From Pontibacter sp. HSC-36F09 (GTDB lineage Bacteria; Bacteroidota; Bacteroidia; Cytophagales; Hymenobacteraceae), in NCBI RefSeq assembly GCF_024171605.1, contig NZ_JALKAA010000003.1:1-64000 (forward strand): DNA of 64,000 nt. Direction: 5' to 3'. The notes below the pieces were generated by a model, which did not search any database, had not been told where the DNA came from, and saw only the letters and a program-made list of their open reading frames with translations. Below, piece after piece: positions 35,553-45,007 of this stretch (positions are counted from its first letter, which is position 1; every line of letters starts with the position of its first letter). A program made the translations under genes and the position numbers.

Positions 35553-37001
35553 TTAGTGCACCAGACCATGATACAGCACTGGCCGCTCGCCTTGCAGATT
35601 GTAGACAAAACCGTTCAGGATGGCATACCTTGCCTCGCCATGGCCGTCTTTCAGGATAAAGTTAGCCGGTTCGTCGAGCATCAGCTGGTGATTCACGAAG
35701 CTGGCTATACCTGTTACATTGAGCGGGAGCGAAGTAGGGTCGGGGAGCACGCCGGGCAGGTGGCGCACCCGGATGGTGGTGTAGCCCTGCCGGAGCAGAT
35801 TAGCCGCAAACTCTACGGTCAGCTCGTCCAGGCTTTCGATGGGCTGTTCGTATACCTGGCCGGGCACCAGCGTGAGGCCCGTGGCGTCCAGTTCTTCGTA
35901 GCCATGGAACACACTCATGTCGCCAATTTCCTCTACCGCATTGCTGTGGTAAAAGCCGAGGTGATTGGGGGCGTCCACTTCCAGTCGGTTAATGCCGATA
36001 TCGAGCAAAGTATCGCGGCCGTTTTCGGTATTGCGGACGTGCCGCAGCACCAAGTCGTAAAGATGGCGCTGGTTTTCAGGTATACGGTTGTAGCCTTCTA
36101 ACCCGAATGCTTTGTAGGCATCCTCCGCGATCAGGTATAGCCCCGATAAGATGGCCGTAAAATTGAGCTGTCGGATTTGCTGCTTTTCCGGGTCACCGTG
36201 CTGGCCACCCGATTCCACCAGAATCACGCTGGTACCCCATTTCTGGATATTGTCGCCAAAGGCCCGGGGCTCATGCTCGTCATTGAACTTGGCCACCTGC
36301 CCAGGTATAAACTGCTGCAGTACGTGGTCCATACCGGCGATGGTGCGCATGGCTCTTTCGCGTATAGAGTTGATGTTACGGTCGTAGTCGTAGGCCGGGG
36401 CCAGAAAAGAAATCGTGGCCGGTTGCGGCGTATAGCCGGCGGTATAGTAGCGGCTTTGGTCGTGCAGGTTAAAACCGAAAGCTGGCTCCAACTGGTCGCG
36501 CAGCTGTTTCAGCAGCACCGATTCCGGACTTTGCAGCCGAAGAGCATCGCGGTTCATGTCTATACCTAAGGCGTTGCGACGGTTATACAGCTCGGCCCCA
36601 TCCGGGTTGAGCATCGGCACGATGTAAAGGGTCAGGTGCTCGAGTAGGTGCTTACGTACCTGGTCCAGTTCGTCCGTCTGGCTGAAAAAGTGCAGCAGGT
36701 CGAACAAGGCCATGGTGGCGGTAGGTTCGTCGCCGTGCATCTGCGACCAAAGCAGGACCCGGGTTTTGCCAGTGCCCGCCTTGATGAGGTAGATCGATCG
36801 GTTCTGCACCGAATGGCCGGCCACCTGCACCTCGAACAGAGACTTTTCCTGCAACTGTTCGATCAAAGGTATAATATCGCGGTGCCGGAAGCGCCTGTGC
36901 TTCAGGGCGGGTTCCTTATACCTGTTGTGACTGTTATAAAGCTGTTGGCCCAGCAGCTGTAGAGTGGCTGGCAGGTTCTTGTTTGATGGTATCGTATTCA
37001 T
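35553..37001 (-). CDS. M14-family zinc carboxypeptidase
   Basis: A 482-residue protein. The M14 domain covers residues about 45-290. LLWSQMHGDEPTATMALFD supplies the first zinc His and Glu, FGFNLHDQSRYYTAGYTP supplies the third zinc ligand His, PMLNPDGAELYNRRNALGID contains the substrate-binding Asn-Arg, and TSVILVESGGQHGDPEKQQ provides the catalytic Glu. The C-terminal 180 residues are a beta-rich extension of unknown role. No signal peptide is evident, so it may act in the cytoplasm on peptides or amidated compounds. This region is clearly GC-richer than the glycan locus. Confidence 0.87.
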   Translation of the reverse strand: MNTIPSNKNLPATLQLLGQQLYNSHNRYKEPALKHRRFRHRDIIPLIEQLQEKSLFEVQVAGHSVQNRSIYLIKAGTGKTRVLLWSQMHGDEPTATMALFDLLHFFSQTDELDQVRKHLLEHLTLYIVPMLNPDGAELYNRRNALGIDMNRDALRLQSPESVLLKQLRDQLEPAFGFNLHDQSRYYTAGYTPQPATISFLAPAYDYDRNINSIRERAMRTIAGMDHVLQQFIPGQVAKFNDEHEPRAFGDNIQKWGTSVILVESGGQHGDPEKQQIRQLNFTAILSGLYLIAEDAYKAFGLEGYNRIPENQRHLYDLVLRHVRNTENGRDTLLDIGINRLEVDAPNHLGFYHSNAVEEIGDMSVFHGYEELDATGLTLVPGQVYEQPIESLDELTVEFAANLLRQGYTTIRVRHLPGVLPDPTSLPLNVTGIASFVNHQLMLDEPANFILKDGHGEARYAILNGFVYNLQGERPVLYHGLVH

Positions 37002-37023
37002 AAAGAAAATTTGAATGCTCTCT

Positions 37024-37071
37024 AAAAAAAGCGCCTCCCGCTCCAGGGCTATACCTGAAAGGGGAGGCGCT
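37024..37071 (-). terminator. Terminator of the 37100 gene with the AGGTATA word in its loop
   Basis: On the minus strand, AGCGCCTCCC (37062-37071) pairs with GGGAGGCGCT (37030-37039) and is followed by seven Ts. The loop holds TATACCT, itself within a small CAGG/CCTG sub-hairpin. Confidence 0.85.
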
Positions 37072-37099
37072 GCCCTATGGGGCTATACCTGTTGATAAC

Positions 37100-37534
37100 T
37101 TAGTTAGTTGGCCATGCATTCCAAGGAATGCGAGCCAGGATTAGGATCAGGGCAATGGTATAGAAAATAGCGATGCTGCTGAAACGCTTTTTGTCATTCT
37201 GCAGGCGCTTGGAGCGGGCATAACCCACCGTGATCAGCACCACGGCGATGATCATGGTCAAGGGGTGCTCCAAAATGTACAGTCTGGAAGTAGAGTCCTT
37301 CATGAAACCCTCTGTCGCATTACTAATTCCCAGGGGCGATACAAAGTATAGGATCACGCCGATCACCCACTGCAGGTGTGCTGGTATAAGACCCAACAGG
37401 CCTCTTTTTCTATCCTTATCTGTGAACGTCTTGTTGCCAGACATGCCCATAAAGGCGAAGATAATGCTGATGATCAGACCTAGCAGTACTAGATAGGTCA
37501 TAAAAGAGTGCAAATGCTGTATTCCTGTATACAT
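37100..37534 (-). CDS. Four-helix membrane protein, function unknown
   Basis: A 144-residue protein with four predicted membrane helices: SFMTYLVLLGLIISIIFAFM, LIPAHLQWVIGVILYFVS, PLTMIIAVVLITVGYARSK and IAIFYTIALILILARIPWN. Conserved His residues occur in helix ends (IQHLHSF, PAHLQW, LEHPLTM), which is why similar proteins are sometimes labelled cytochrome b-like; haem binding is not shown. Monocistronic, ended by its own terminator. Confidence 0.65.
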   Translation of the reverse strand: MYTGIQHLHSFMTYLVLLGLIISIIFAFMGMSGNKTFTDKDRKRGLLGLIPAHLQWVIGVILYFVSPLGISNATEGFMKDSTSRLYILEHPLTMIIAVVLITVGYARSKRLQNDKKRFSSIAIFYTIALILILARIPWNAWPTN

Positions 37535-37630
37535 TTCGGAGAAAGTGTTTAGTGTCGGCTGTAAATATAGGAATTTAATTATAAATTCAGATAGGCAGTT
37601 CCTATTTCAGAGCGCCCTTTAGCAGGCAAA

Positions 37631-37664
37631 AGAAAACCCCGCACACACGAAATGCACGGGGTTT
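37631..37664 (-). terminator. Terminator of the secreted methyltransferase gene
   Basis: An 8-bp stem, AAACCCCG (37634-37641) and CGGGGTTT (37657-37664), is followed on the minus strand by TTTCTTTTG. It lies 22 bases beyond the stop codon at 37686. Confidence 0.75.
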
Positions 37665-37685
37665 CCGGGTAAGGTATAGCCGCGA

Positions 37686-38252
37686 TTACTGGCCTTTGCC
37701 CATCTTTTTATTTGCAGGCACAGTCCACAGGTAGATGGTAGAACCGTCGATAACCTGCGTTTCCTCCGGCTCCCAATCGCCCATGTCGAAAGCATGGGAC
37801 ACGATGCGGGTGCCTGGCTTCAGCTGCTCGAGCAGCACCGGTCGAAGCTTCATGTTCACGTTTGGCAGCAGGTATAGCGTCACGACGGAGGCCGGCTTGT
37901 AATCTACTTTAAACAAGTCCTGCTCTACAAACTTCACTTTGTTTGTGACGCCGGCCTCACGCGCATTTTCATTGGCTTCTGTGATGCGCTCCGGGTTTAT
38001 GTCGAATCCTGTACCGGTGGCACCATGCTCCTTCGCAGCCGTGATCACGATACGGCCGTCACCGCAGCCCAGGTCATATACCACATCATCCTTCGACACC
38101 TTCGCCAGTTTCAGCATAGCGTCCACCACCTTCTGTGGAGTAGGCACGTAAGGCACATCCAGTTTAGGAGCCGTGGCCGTGGTCTGAGCGAATGCCGCCG
38201 TAGCGAAAAGTGTCAGCACGAGCGTGCAAAGCGAATGTCTGATTGCTCTCAT
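37686..38252 (-). CDS. Exported SAM-dependent methyltransferase-like protein
   Basis: A 188-residue protein. The N-terminus is a clear Sec signal, SLCTLVLTLFATAAFAQ, cleaved after AFA. The mature part is a class I methyltransferase: VVYDLGCGDGRIVITAAKEH (SAM motif I), GTGFDINPERITEANENA (acidic ribose-binding residue), KFVEQDLFKVDYKPASVVTL, and YLLPNVNMKLRPVLLEQLKP. It resembles FAM173/ATPSC-KMT-type lysine methyltransferases. SAM is not known in the periplasm, so an exported copy is puzzling. It may be anchored facing inward, or it may use another ligand. Confidence 0.75.
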   Translation of the reverse strand: MRAIRHSLCTLVLTLFATAAFAQTTATAPKLDVPYVPTPQKVVDAMLKLAKVSKDDVVYDLGCGDGRIVITAAKEHGATGTGFDINPERITEANENAREAGVTNKVKFVEQDLFKVDYKPASVVTLYLLPNVNMKLRPVLLEQLKPGTRIVSHAFDMGDWEPEETQVIDGSTIYLWTVPANKKMGKGQ

Positions 38253-38421
38253 CTTGTTTTCATTAAGTTAGTGATTCATTAAGAAAAATATCAGGTATAA
38301 GGTGAGCGGTTTTGATTGGTTCGAAGCGCATAGGCTGTATTTACGTGCAGCCGATCGCAGTAGTTCTTGATTGTGGCATTTTATGTAGATTTTAGTAGGA
38401 TTCATTTAAGTGAATTCATCT

Positions 38422-39834
38422 TCAGGTAACCGGTTTTTTTTGTTTCCCGATACGAGGTATAGCCAACAGCACCAGCACACCCACCACCAGCACACCTATA
38501 CCTACCAGAGCTCCCATACCTGTGTACATCAAACTGGAGTAGAACAGATAGGCGCTCGTGAGGCAGAATATGAGCGGGGTGATGGGGTATAGCGGCACTT
38601 TAAAGGGTCTCGGGCGATCTGGTTCCTTGCGGCGCAACACAAACAGCGCTATACCTACCAGCAGCAAAAAGAACCAGAAAACCGGCGCCGTGTACTCCAC
38701 CATCGTCTCAAAACCATTGCGGGTGAAAAGGGCTAGCCCGACCAGCGCCAGCGACACAAGCCCCTGCACGGCATAGGCATTCACCGGTGAGGAGGCTTTG
38801 GTGTTCCATTGGCCCAGGTAACTGAAAACCGGGAAGTCGCGACCCAGCGCGTAATTGGTGCGGGCCCCGGTCAGGATGGTAGCGTTAACCGAAGTCAGGG
38901 CGGCAAGCACCACAATAACGCCGATCAGTACCATACCTGCGTCGCCGATGGTCACCTGCGCGAGGTCGGCTGCTATGGCATCGGAGGCTGCCATCCCTTC
39001 CAGGCCCAGCACATGCAGGTAGGCCAGGTTAATGAGCAGGTAGATCAGAGTGATGATGGCGATGCTGGCAATCAGGGCGGTGGCCATGCCCCGGCGGCCG
39101 GTTTTGAGCTCAGCCGATATGTACGCCGCCTCGTTCCAACCACCAAAGGTGAGCAGCACAAAAACCATGGCCAGCCCCATGGAAGTGCCGTTGCCTGTGG
39201 CTGCATTGCCCGCTGCTACCGCTTCATCGGGTGTGAACAGGAAGGCCGCTACCAGCACAATCAGGATGCCCAGTACCTCCAGTATGATCAGAAAACGCTG
39301 CACACCCGCCCCAAATGTGACACCTGCAATGTTGATGGCCGTGAGTAAAACAATGACCAGCGCGGCATAGAGTACCGATGAATATTCCCCGATGCTGTAG
39401 ATCTGAGCCATGTAATCGCCGATGATAAAGGAAAGCAGCGCAATAGAACCGGTCTGGATGATGCTCATACGTGCCCAGGCAAACAAAAAAGCCAATCGCT
39501 TCCCGAAAGCCCTCGTCAGGAAATGGTAATCGCCGCCGGCATGCGGAAAGGTGGTCGTCAGCTCTGCGTAGCAGAGTGCCCCGATCAGTGAAACAAGTCC
39601 ACCCAGCAACCAGGTGGTCAGGAACATAGTGCCGTTCTCGACATTGGCTGCTACCAGCGAAGGTGTCCTGAAAATACCTGCCCCGACCACAATGCCCACA
39701 ATCACGGCGATGGCGTCGAACATGCTGAGGGCGGGGCGGGGTTCTGCTTTCGATTTTTCTTCGGTCAGGGCTGGGGCCTCGGTACTGGCCAAAGCCGCTT
39801 CTGCTGCGGGGAAGTCTTCGTTCAGGTCAGGCAT
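38422..39834 (-). CDS. APC-family amino acid permease
   Basis: A 470-residue transporter from the ATG at 39834 (MPDLNEDFPA); the frame opens 17 codons earlier without any supporting feature. The cytoplasmic N-tail is about 40 residues, rich in Ala/Glu. Twelve hydrophobic helices follow, beginning IAVIVGIVVGAGIFRTP, the APC substrate-binding GAGIFR motif in helix 1. Also seen: GGDYHFLTRAFGKRLAFLFAW and LTFGGWNEAAYISAELK in helix 6. It probably takes up or exchanges amino acids; specificity cannot be told. It is divergent from htrA-like 40021. Confidence 0.85.
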   Translation of the reverse strand: MPDLNEDFPAAEAALASTEAPALTEEKSKAEPRPALSMFDAIAVIVGIVVGAGIFRTPSLVAANVENGTMFLTTWLLGGLVSLIGALCYAELTTTFPHAGGDYHFLTRAFGKRLAFLFAWARMSIIQTGSIALLSFIIGDYMAQIYSIGEYSSVLYAALVIVLLTAINIAGVTFGAGVQRFLIILEVLGILIVLVAAFLFTPDEAVAAGNAATGNGTSMGLAMVFVLLTFGGWNEAAYISAELKTGRRGMATALIASIAIITLIYLLINLAYLHVLGLEGMAASDAIAADLAQVTIGDAGMVLIGVIVVLAALTSVNATILTGARTNYALGRDFPVFSYLGQWNTKASSPVNAYAVQGLVSLALVGLALFTRNGFETMVEYTAPVFWFFLLLVGIALFVLRRKEPDRPRPFKVPLYPITPLIFCLTSAYLFYSSLMYTGMGALVGIGVLVVGVLVLLAIPRIGKQKKPVT

Positions 39835-40020
39835 AGTTTTACAGCTAGGTATAGGTAGGTATAAGCTTAAAAGCCTCCGACCCACTGTTTACGGACAGCA
39901 ACAGGATTTAAGTTGTAAACCATGCGCTTTTTTAAAGAGTACATAGTAAAGAGTGCGGGTGCCGGATTCGTTTCAGGTATAGCCCGGGCCATCCTTCATG
40001 TAGCTATTAAACAAAACATT

Positions 40021-41577
40021 ATGAACTCTAACCTGCCTTTCAGCCAACCCGGTCGTATGATAATCGGTAAAGCAAGTGGTAAAACATCAAATTATATGGG
40101 AAAAGCTGTCGGCACCTTTCTAATTGCCATCCTGTCCGCCGTCCTCGCTATTGTGGGGTATAAATTCTTCGAGGGCGATGCTGCGCAAAATGCAAACTTC
40201 AACAACAATCCTAATGCAACCGCCCTACCGGCGGCCTCTTCGGCAGGCAACCCGGACTTTGTGCAGGCCGCAGCCAGCGTGACGCCTGCTGTGGTGCACA
40301 TCAAAACCGAATACGAAGCTGGGCAAACCAGCCGTAACCCGATATACGAGATGTTAGGGATGCCCCAACAGGGTACGCCGGTACGGGGCTCGGGCTCGGG
40401 GGTGCTGATCTCCAAAGACGGCTACATCGCTACCAACAACCACGTGATAGAAGGGGCATCCGGTATCATAGCGGTGCTGCCCGACCGGCGTTCTTTCCAG
40501 GCGAAGCTGATCGGTACAGACCCCAGCACGGACCTGGCCCTGCTGAAAGTGGAGGGAGAGGACCTGCCGGTGGTGCCGCTGGGCGATTCCGACAAGGTGC
40601 AGGTAGGAGAGTGGGTGCTGGCGGTGGGCTATCCGCTTACGCTCAACTCTACGGTAACTGCCGGTATTGTCAGCGCCAAGGGCAGGAGCATCGGCATCCT
40701 GAACCGACCAAGCCAGGGTGGCTATGTCGATCCGGCGCAGGCGGCCAACACCGCCATTGAGTCTTTTATCCAGACGGATGCAGCCATCAACCCGGGCAAC
40801 TCGGGTGGCGCGCTGGTGAACACTTCCGGCCAACTGGTGGGCATTAATACGGCCATTGCCTCCCAAACGGGCAGCTACGCCGGCTATGGCTTTGCTATAC
40901 CTGTCAATCTGATGCAGAAAGTGGTGGGCGATATCCGCAAATTCGGACGGGTGCGTCGCGGTTTTCTGGGTGTGAGCTTCCCGGTGCCGGCTGTGGAAGA
41001 CCAGCTGTTGCGTTCACGCGGCATCGACCCGGGTAAGGTAAGCGGCGTGTACGTGATGGGCGTGCAGCCCGGCAGTGGTGCCGAAAAGGCCGGTCTGAAG
41101 GAAGGTGACATTATTCAAGGTATAGACGGCATCGACGTGAACACTTCGGCAGAGCTCTCCGAGCGCATTGCCCGCTACTACCCCGGCGACAAAGTGGAAC
41201 TGAACCTGCTGCGGGATGGCAAGCAGCGCAAAGCCACCGTTACCTTACAGGGTGAGGAAGAAGATACAGTGACCGAAAGCGGTGCCAAAGGACTGGAAGC
41301 CAGGCTGGGAGCCAGTTTCGCCCCGCTCACGGACCGCATGAAGCAGCAGTACCGCCTGAGCGAAGGCGTATACGTCACAAAGGTGGAGCCCGGCGGCTTC
41401 TTCGATTCGGCAGGTATACCGGAGGGTACTGTGATCGCGCGCGTGAATGGCCGCCCTGTCAGTAGCCTGGCTGACATCAGCAAATCGCTGGCAGCCTCCC
41501 GAAGCGGCATGGTGCGGCTGGATGGCATTACGCCAGACGGAACGGCCTTTGTGTTTAACTTCCCGCTGGGTGCATAA
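40021..41577 (+). CDS. Do/HtrA-family trypsin-like serine protease
   Basis: A 518-residue periplasmic protease from ATG 40021 (MNSNLPFSQPGR); the frame runs back to 39922, without homology-like sequence. A signal anchor, VGTFLIAILSAVLAIVGY, lies at residues 28-45. The catalytic triad is complete: ATNNHVIEG (His), PSTDLALLKVE (Asp) and NPGNSGGALVNTSGQLVGIN (Ser). Two PDZ domains follow, GVYVMGVQPGSGAEKAGLKE and GVYVTKVEPGGFFDSAGIPE. It degrades or refolds damaged envelope proteins. Five AGGTATA copies lie in and near it, several using the rare codon ATA (for example GGT-ATA-GAC). Confidence 0.92.
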   Translation: MNSNLPFSQPGRMIIGKASGKTSNYMGKAVGTFLIAILSAVLAIVGYKFFEGDAAQNANFNNNPNATALPAASSAGNPDFVQAAASVTPAVVHIKTEYEAGQTSRNPIYEMLGMPQQGTPVRGSGSGVLISKDGYIATNNHVIEGASGIIAVLPDRRSFQAKLIGTDPSTDLALLKVEGEDLPVVPLGDSDKVQVGEWVLAVGYPLTLNSTVTAGIVSAKGRSIGILNRPSQGGYVDPAQAANTAIESFIQTDAAINPGNSGGALVNTSGQLVGINTAIASQTGSYAGYGFAIPVNLMQKVVGDIRKFGRVRRGFLGVSFPVPAVEDQLLRSRGIDPGKVSGVYVMGVQPGSGAEKAGLKEGDIIQGIDGIDVNTSAELSERIARYYPGDKVELNLLRDGKQRKATVTLQGEEEDTVTESGAKGLEARLGASFAPLTDRMKQQYRLSEGVYVTKVEPGGFFDSAGIPEGTVIARVNGRPVSSLADISKSLAASRSGMVRLDGITPDGTAFVFNFPLGA

Positions 41578-41586
41578 GGTGGCTGC

Positions 41587-42333
41587 ATGACAGATTTAAG
41601 TAAGCTATACATCGGCACTTCGGGCTGGAGCTACCGCTGGCGGGAAGTGCTCTACCCACCCGAATTGAAGTCGGCGGACTTTCTGAGCCATTACGCCACC
41701 CGCTTTAACTGCACAGAGATCAACAGCAGCTTCTACCACTTCACCATGGCCAAAACCATTGAGAAGTGGCTTGCCCAGACGCCACCGCATTTTAAGTTTG
41801 CTCCCAAACTCAACCAGGAGATCACGCACAGGCGCAAGTTTCAGGATATAGAGGAGCCGCTGCAAAAGTTCATGTCGCGCTACTTGCTGATTGGCGAGCA
41901 GCTGGGGCCGGTGCTGGTGCAGATCGCGGGCAGTTTCCGCTTCGACAAAGGTATAGCGGGCGATTTTTACCGTACTTTGCGAGAGCTATACCCGAATCAG
42001 ACCTTTGCGCTGGAGGCCCGGCATGTGTCTTGGTTTACAGAGGAGTCTTTTGAGCTGATGCGCGAGTTCAACATCACCACCGTCATCGCCAATGCCGGGA
42101 AGCGATTTCCGGGCACCGAAGTCACGACTACCGATCTGGTATACCTGCGGCTGCATGGCGATGAGAAAATGTATGCCTCGTCCTACTCCGACGAGAAGTT
42201 GGAACGCTACGCCTACATGGTGAAAGACTGGCTGGAAGACGGCAGGGAAGTATGGGTTTTCTTTAATAACACTATCCTGGGCAATGCCGTGCTCAATGCA
42301 GACAGGCTACGGGAATTTGTGACCGAACTGTGA
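41587..42333 (+). CDS. DUF72 family protein
   Basis: A 248-residue protein of the DUF72/YecE family (TIM-barrel-like). Landmarks: LYIGTSGWSYRWREVLYPP at the start, FNCTEINSSFYHFTMAKTIE, KFAPKLNQEITHRRKFQD, ALEARHVSWF and VYLRLHGDEKMYASSYSDE near the C-terminus. The conserved RxH, Glu and His residues suggest an enzyme, but no reaction is agreed. It begins 9 bases after the protease stop, so it is probably cotranscribed with it. Confidence 0.88.
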   Translation: MTDLSKLYIGTSGWSYRWREVLYPPELKSADFLSHYATRFNCTEINSSFYHFTMAKTIEKWLAQTPPHFKFAPKLNQEITHRRKFQDIEEPLQKFMSRYLLIGEQLGPVLVQIAGSFRFDKGIAGDFYRTLRELYPNQTFALEARHVSWFTEESFELMREFNITTVIANAGKRFPGTEVTTTDLVYLRLHGDEKMYASSYSDEKLERYAYMVKDWLEDGREVWVFFNNTILGNAVLNADRLREFVTEL

Positions 42334-42491
42334 TTTTTCGAGGGCAAGAATAAACGCTAAGTGTTTAGACATCAATGGCTTGTATTGGGGTGTAAAGCCT
42401 TGAGAATCTAGTCACTAAAAATATATAGTGTTTTCAAAACATTTCAGGTGCAAGTGTGTAATACCTGCGATATCATGTAGTTTAATCAGCC

Positions 42492-44921
42492 ATGCGTTTA
42501 TTTTTATTCTTCTTACTTTTTATACCTACACTCAGCTTTGCACAATCGGGAGTGATAACAGGTATTGTGCGCGATGCCAATACCAATGAGGCCCTGATCG
42601 GGGTTTCGGTGCAGGTAGTGGGTGCACAATTGGGCACTGTTACCAATGAGAATGGCGCCTACCGGATCGATAACATTCCGTTGGGAAGCTATACCTTGCA
42701 GAGCTCTTATATTGGCTATCAGCAGCTGAGTAAATTCAATGTGAACGTAACCTCGGGCAATGCCCAGATCATCAACTTTGAACTGGTACCGGCATCGAGT
42801 CAGTTGGGGGAGGTGCAAGTGGTAGCGCGGCGCCGGCAGAGCGCAGCCATCGCCGATATCGTGACGCCGCTGTCGGTGCAGAGCCTGAGCACAGAGGAGA
42901 TCCGCAGCAACCCGGGTGGTAATTTCGACATCTCGAAAGTGGTGCAGGTGTTGCCGGGTGTGGCCACCAGCGGCACAGGCGGTGGCAGTCGCAACGACCT
43001 GATCATACGGGGCGGCGCACCGAGCGAAAATGTATATTACCTGGACGGTATCGAAATCCCACTCATCAACCACTTCACCACGCAAGGCAGTGCTGGCGGC
43101 GCGACAGGTATACTGAACGTGTCGTTTATCGAGGATCTGAAAGTGAGTTCTTCCGCCTTCGACGCCCGTTACGATAATGCGCTGGCCTCGGTGTTTGAGT
43201 TCAGACAGCGCTATGGCAACCCAGAGCGTTTTTCGGGCAACGTGCGCCTGAGCGGTTCGGAGTTCGCGGCCACGCTGGAAGGACCGATTTCCCCTAAGAC
43301 CACTTATTTAGTGTCGGCCCGCCGCAGCTATCTGCAGTTTCTGTTTAAGTTGCTTGACTTACCCATCCGGCCTAATTACTGGGATTTCCAGTACAAAGTA
43401 GACCATAAGATCGACAACAAAACTTCACTTTCCTTTATCGGGGTGGGAGCGATTGACGAGTTTGCCTTTGGGGTGCCGCGCAAAAGCACGCCTGAAAGCG
43501 AGTACATCCTGCGCTCTATACCTTCCAACAACCAATGGAATTACACAACCGGCGTCGCGATGAAGCGACTCGTGAATGATGGCTACGTAAACCTAGCCCT
43601 GAGCCGAAATGCTTTTAATATTGATCTGGAGAAAACGGAGGCGGCAAAGGAGGGAGGCACTCCGCAACCTACCCTCCAATCAAATTCACGTGAAACCGAG
43701 AACAAACTGCGGCTGGATGTAAACAAGTACCAGAACGGCTTCAAGTATGCCTACGGAGTGTCAGGGCAGTATGTGCAGTTCACCAACGACATCTTCAGTT
43801 TGATCCGCAACGAGGTGCGTGATGAGAATGGCAATCTGGTGGAGCCCGCTGTTACGATTAACTACGATACCAATCTCGATTTTTTCCGTTATGGCGCTTT
43901 TGGGCAGGTGTCGCGCTCGGTACTGAACAACCGTCTTGGTCTGTCGTTTGGCCTGCGCACCGACATGAACTCCTTTACCGACGAGGGGCGCAACCCCTTG
44001 AAAACACTTTCGCCGCGCCTGTCAGCCTCATACCTGCTCACCGATAAATGGACCATCAACGGCTCGTGGGGCACTTATTACAAACTGCCTACCTATACTG
44101 TGCTGGGTTATCAGGAAAACAATGACTTCCTCAACCGTTCTGCTGATTACATTCAATCGATCCACTATGTGCTTGGAACTGAGTTTCTGACACGCGAAGA
44201 TCTGCGCTTTACCGTAGAGGGTTTTTACAAAGACTATAACAACTATCCGGTTTCTTTGCGCGACGGCATTTCGCTGGCCAACCAGGGAGGAGACTTTGGC
44301 TCTATTGGCAACGAAGCGGTAAGCACTACCGGAAAGGGCAGGGCCTACGGAGCTGAGTTTTATGTGCAGAAAAAGCTGACAGGAACGGTATTCGGTGTGC
44401 TTTCCTATACCTATGTGGTCAGTGAGTTTGCCGGTACCGACGGCCGTTATGTGTCCAGCGCCTGGGACTACCGCCATCTTGCCTCTGGTTTGCTGGGCAA
44501 GAAACTGCCACGCAATTGGGAGTTTGGTGCCAAATACCGCTACGCCGGTGGCGCACCTGCCACACCTTTCGATCTGGAGGCTTCGCAGCGCAACTATGCC
44601 TCCCTGGGCGTAGGTATACTCGACTATACCCGCCTCAACACCGATCGTTTGCGGCCATTCAGCCAGCTGGATGTACGCATCGACAAGAAGTGGAATTTCA
44701 ACCGCATCACTCTGGACCTGTTTCTGGATATAGCCAATGTGCTGGGCAGCAATACCCCCGGATATGACCGCTATACCTTCCAGCGCAATGAGGAGAACAC
44801 CGGCTTTGCTACTACCGACGGCAATCCACTGCGACTGGATGGAGGCAATGCTATACCTGTCATCCTCAAAAACGACGATGGTAACCTGGTGCCTACTCTT
44901 GGGTTTATTGTGGAGTTCTAA
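42492..44921 (+). CDS. TonB-dependent receptor with carboxypeptidase-like regulatory domain
   Basis: An 809-residue outer-membrane transporter. Signal peptide residues 1-18 (MRLFLFFLLFIPTLSFAQ). The CarboxypepD_reg-like domain is at about 20-105 (GIVRDANTNEALIGVSVQVV, GAYRIDNIPLGSYTLQSSYI). The plug is at 120-230 (SKVVQVLPGVATSGTGGG, RNDLIIRGGAPSENVYYLDG). A 22-stranded barrel follows, ending LVPTLGFIVEF with the terminal Phe needed for assembly. No SusD-like partner is adjacent, so it is likely a siderophore or small-molecule receptor rather than a SusC. It uses energy from TonB-ExbBD encoded elsewhere. The 158-base gap before it contains an AT-rich stretch but no clear promoter box. Confidence 0.93.
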   Translation: MRLFLFFLLFIPTLSFAQSGVITGIVRDANTNEALIGVSVQVVGAQLGTVTNENGAYRIDNIPLGSYTLQSSYIGYQQLSKFNVNVTSGNAQIINFELVPASSQLGEVQVVARRRQSAAIADIVTPLSVQSLSTEEIRSNPGGNFDISKVVQVLPGVATSGTGGGSRNDLIIRGGAPSENVYYLDGIEIPLINHFTTQGSAGGATGILNVSFIEDLKVSSSAFDARYDNALASVFEFRQRYGNPERFSGNVRLSGSEFAATLEGPISPKTTYLVSARRSYLQFLFKLLDLPIRPNYWDFQYKVDHKIDNKTSLSFIGVGAIDEFAFGVPRKSTPESEYILRSIPSNNQWNYTTGVAMKRLVNDGYVNLALSRNAFNIDLEKTEAAKEGGTPQPTLQSNSRETENKLRLDVNKYQNGFKYAYGVSGQYVQFTNDIFSLIRNEVRDENGNLVEPAVTINYDTNLDFFRYGAFGQVSRSVLNNRLGLSFGLRTDMNSFTDEGRNPLKTLSPRLSASYLLTDKWTINGSWGTYYKLPTYTVLGYQENNDFLNRSADYIQSIHYVLGTEFLTREDLRFTVEGFYKDYNNYPVSLRDGISLANQGGDFGSIGNEAVSTTGKGRAYGAEFYVQKKLTGTVFGVLSYTYVVSEFAGTDGRYVSSAWDYRHLASGLLGKKLPRNWEFGAKYRYAGGAPATPFDLEASQRNYASLGVGILDYTRLNTDRLRPFSQLDVRIDKKWNFNRITLDLFLDIANVLGSNTPGYDRYTFQRNEENTGFATTDGNPLRLDGGNAIPVILKNDDGNLVPTLGFIVEF

Positions 44922-44965
44922 AGTCGGAAATCCGGCTCGCTGGTGCGCTTTCCTTCTAAATTTCG

Positions 44966-44973
44966 TACCTTTG
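44966..44973 (+). promoter_or_regulatory. Bacteroidota -7 promoter box of the DUF983 gene
   Basis: TACCTTTG matches the Bacteroidota -7 consensus TAnnTTTG exactly and lies 35 bases before the ATG at 45008. The -33 TTG is not obvious; TTCC is at the expected place. Confidence 0.5.
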
Positions 44974-45007
44974 GGCAGAAGGTTGTTACATCAGACAAGG
45001 AACCAGC

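Noticed and set aside
35556..36101. 181-residue plus-strand open frame
   Set aside because: It lies opposite the M14 peptidase gene (intact zinc-site motifs); its composition is the mirror of a GC-rich gene and it has no domain-like motif.
38809..39348. 179-residue plus-strand open frame
   Set aside because: Shadow of the APC permease gene; the sequence is low-complexity His/Gln/Gly and without protein-like structure.
42513..43085. 190-residue minus-strand open frame
   Set aside because: Opposite the signal, CarboxypepD and plug region of the TonB receptor, which is clearly coding.
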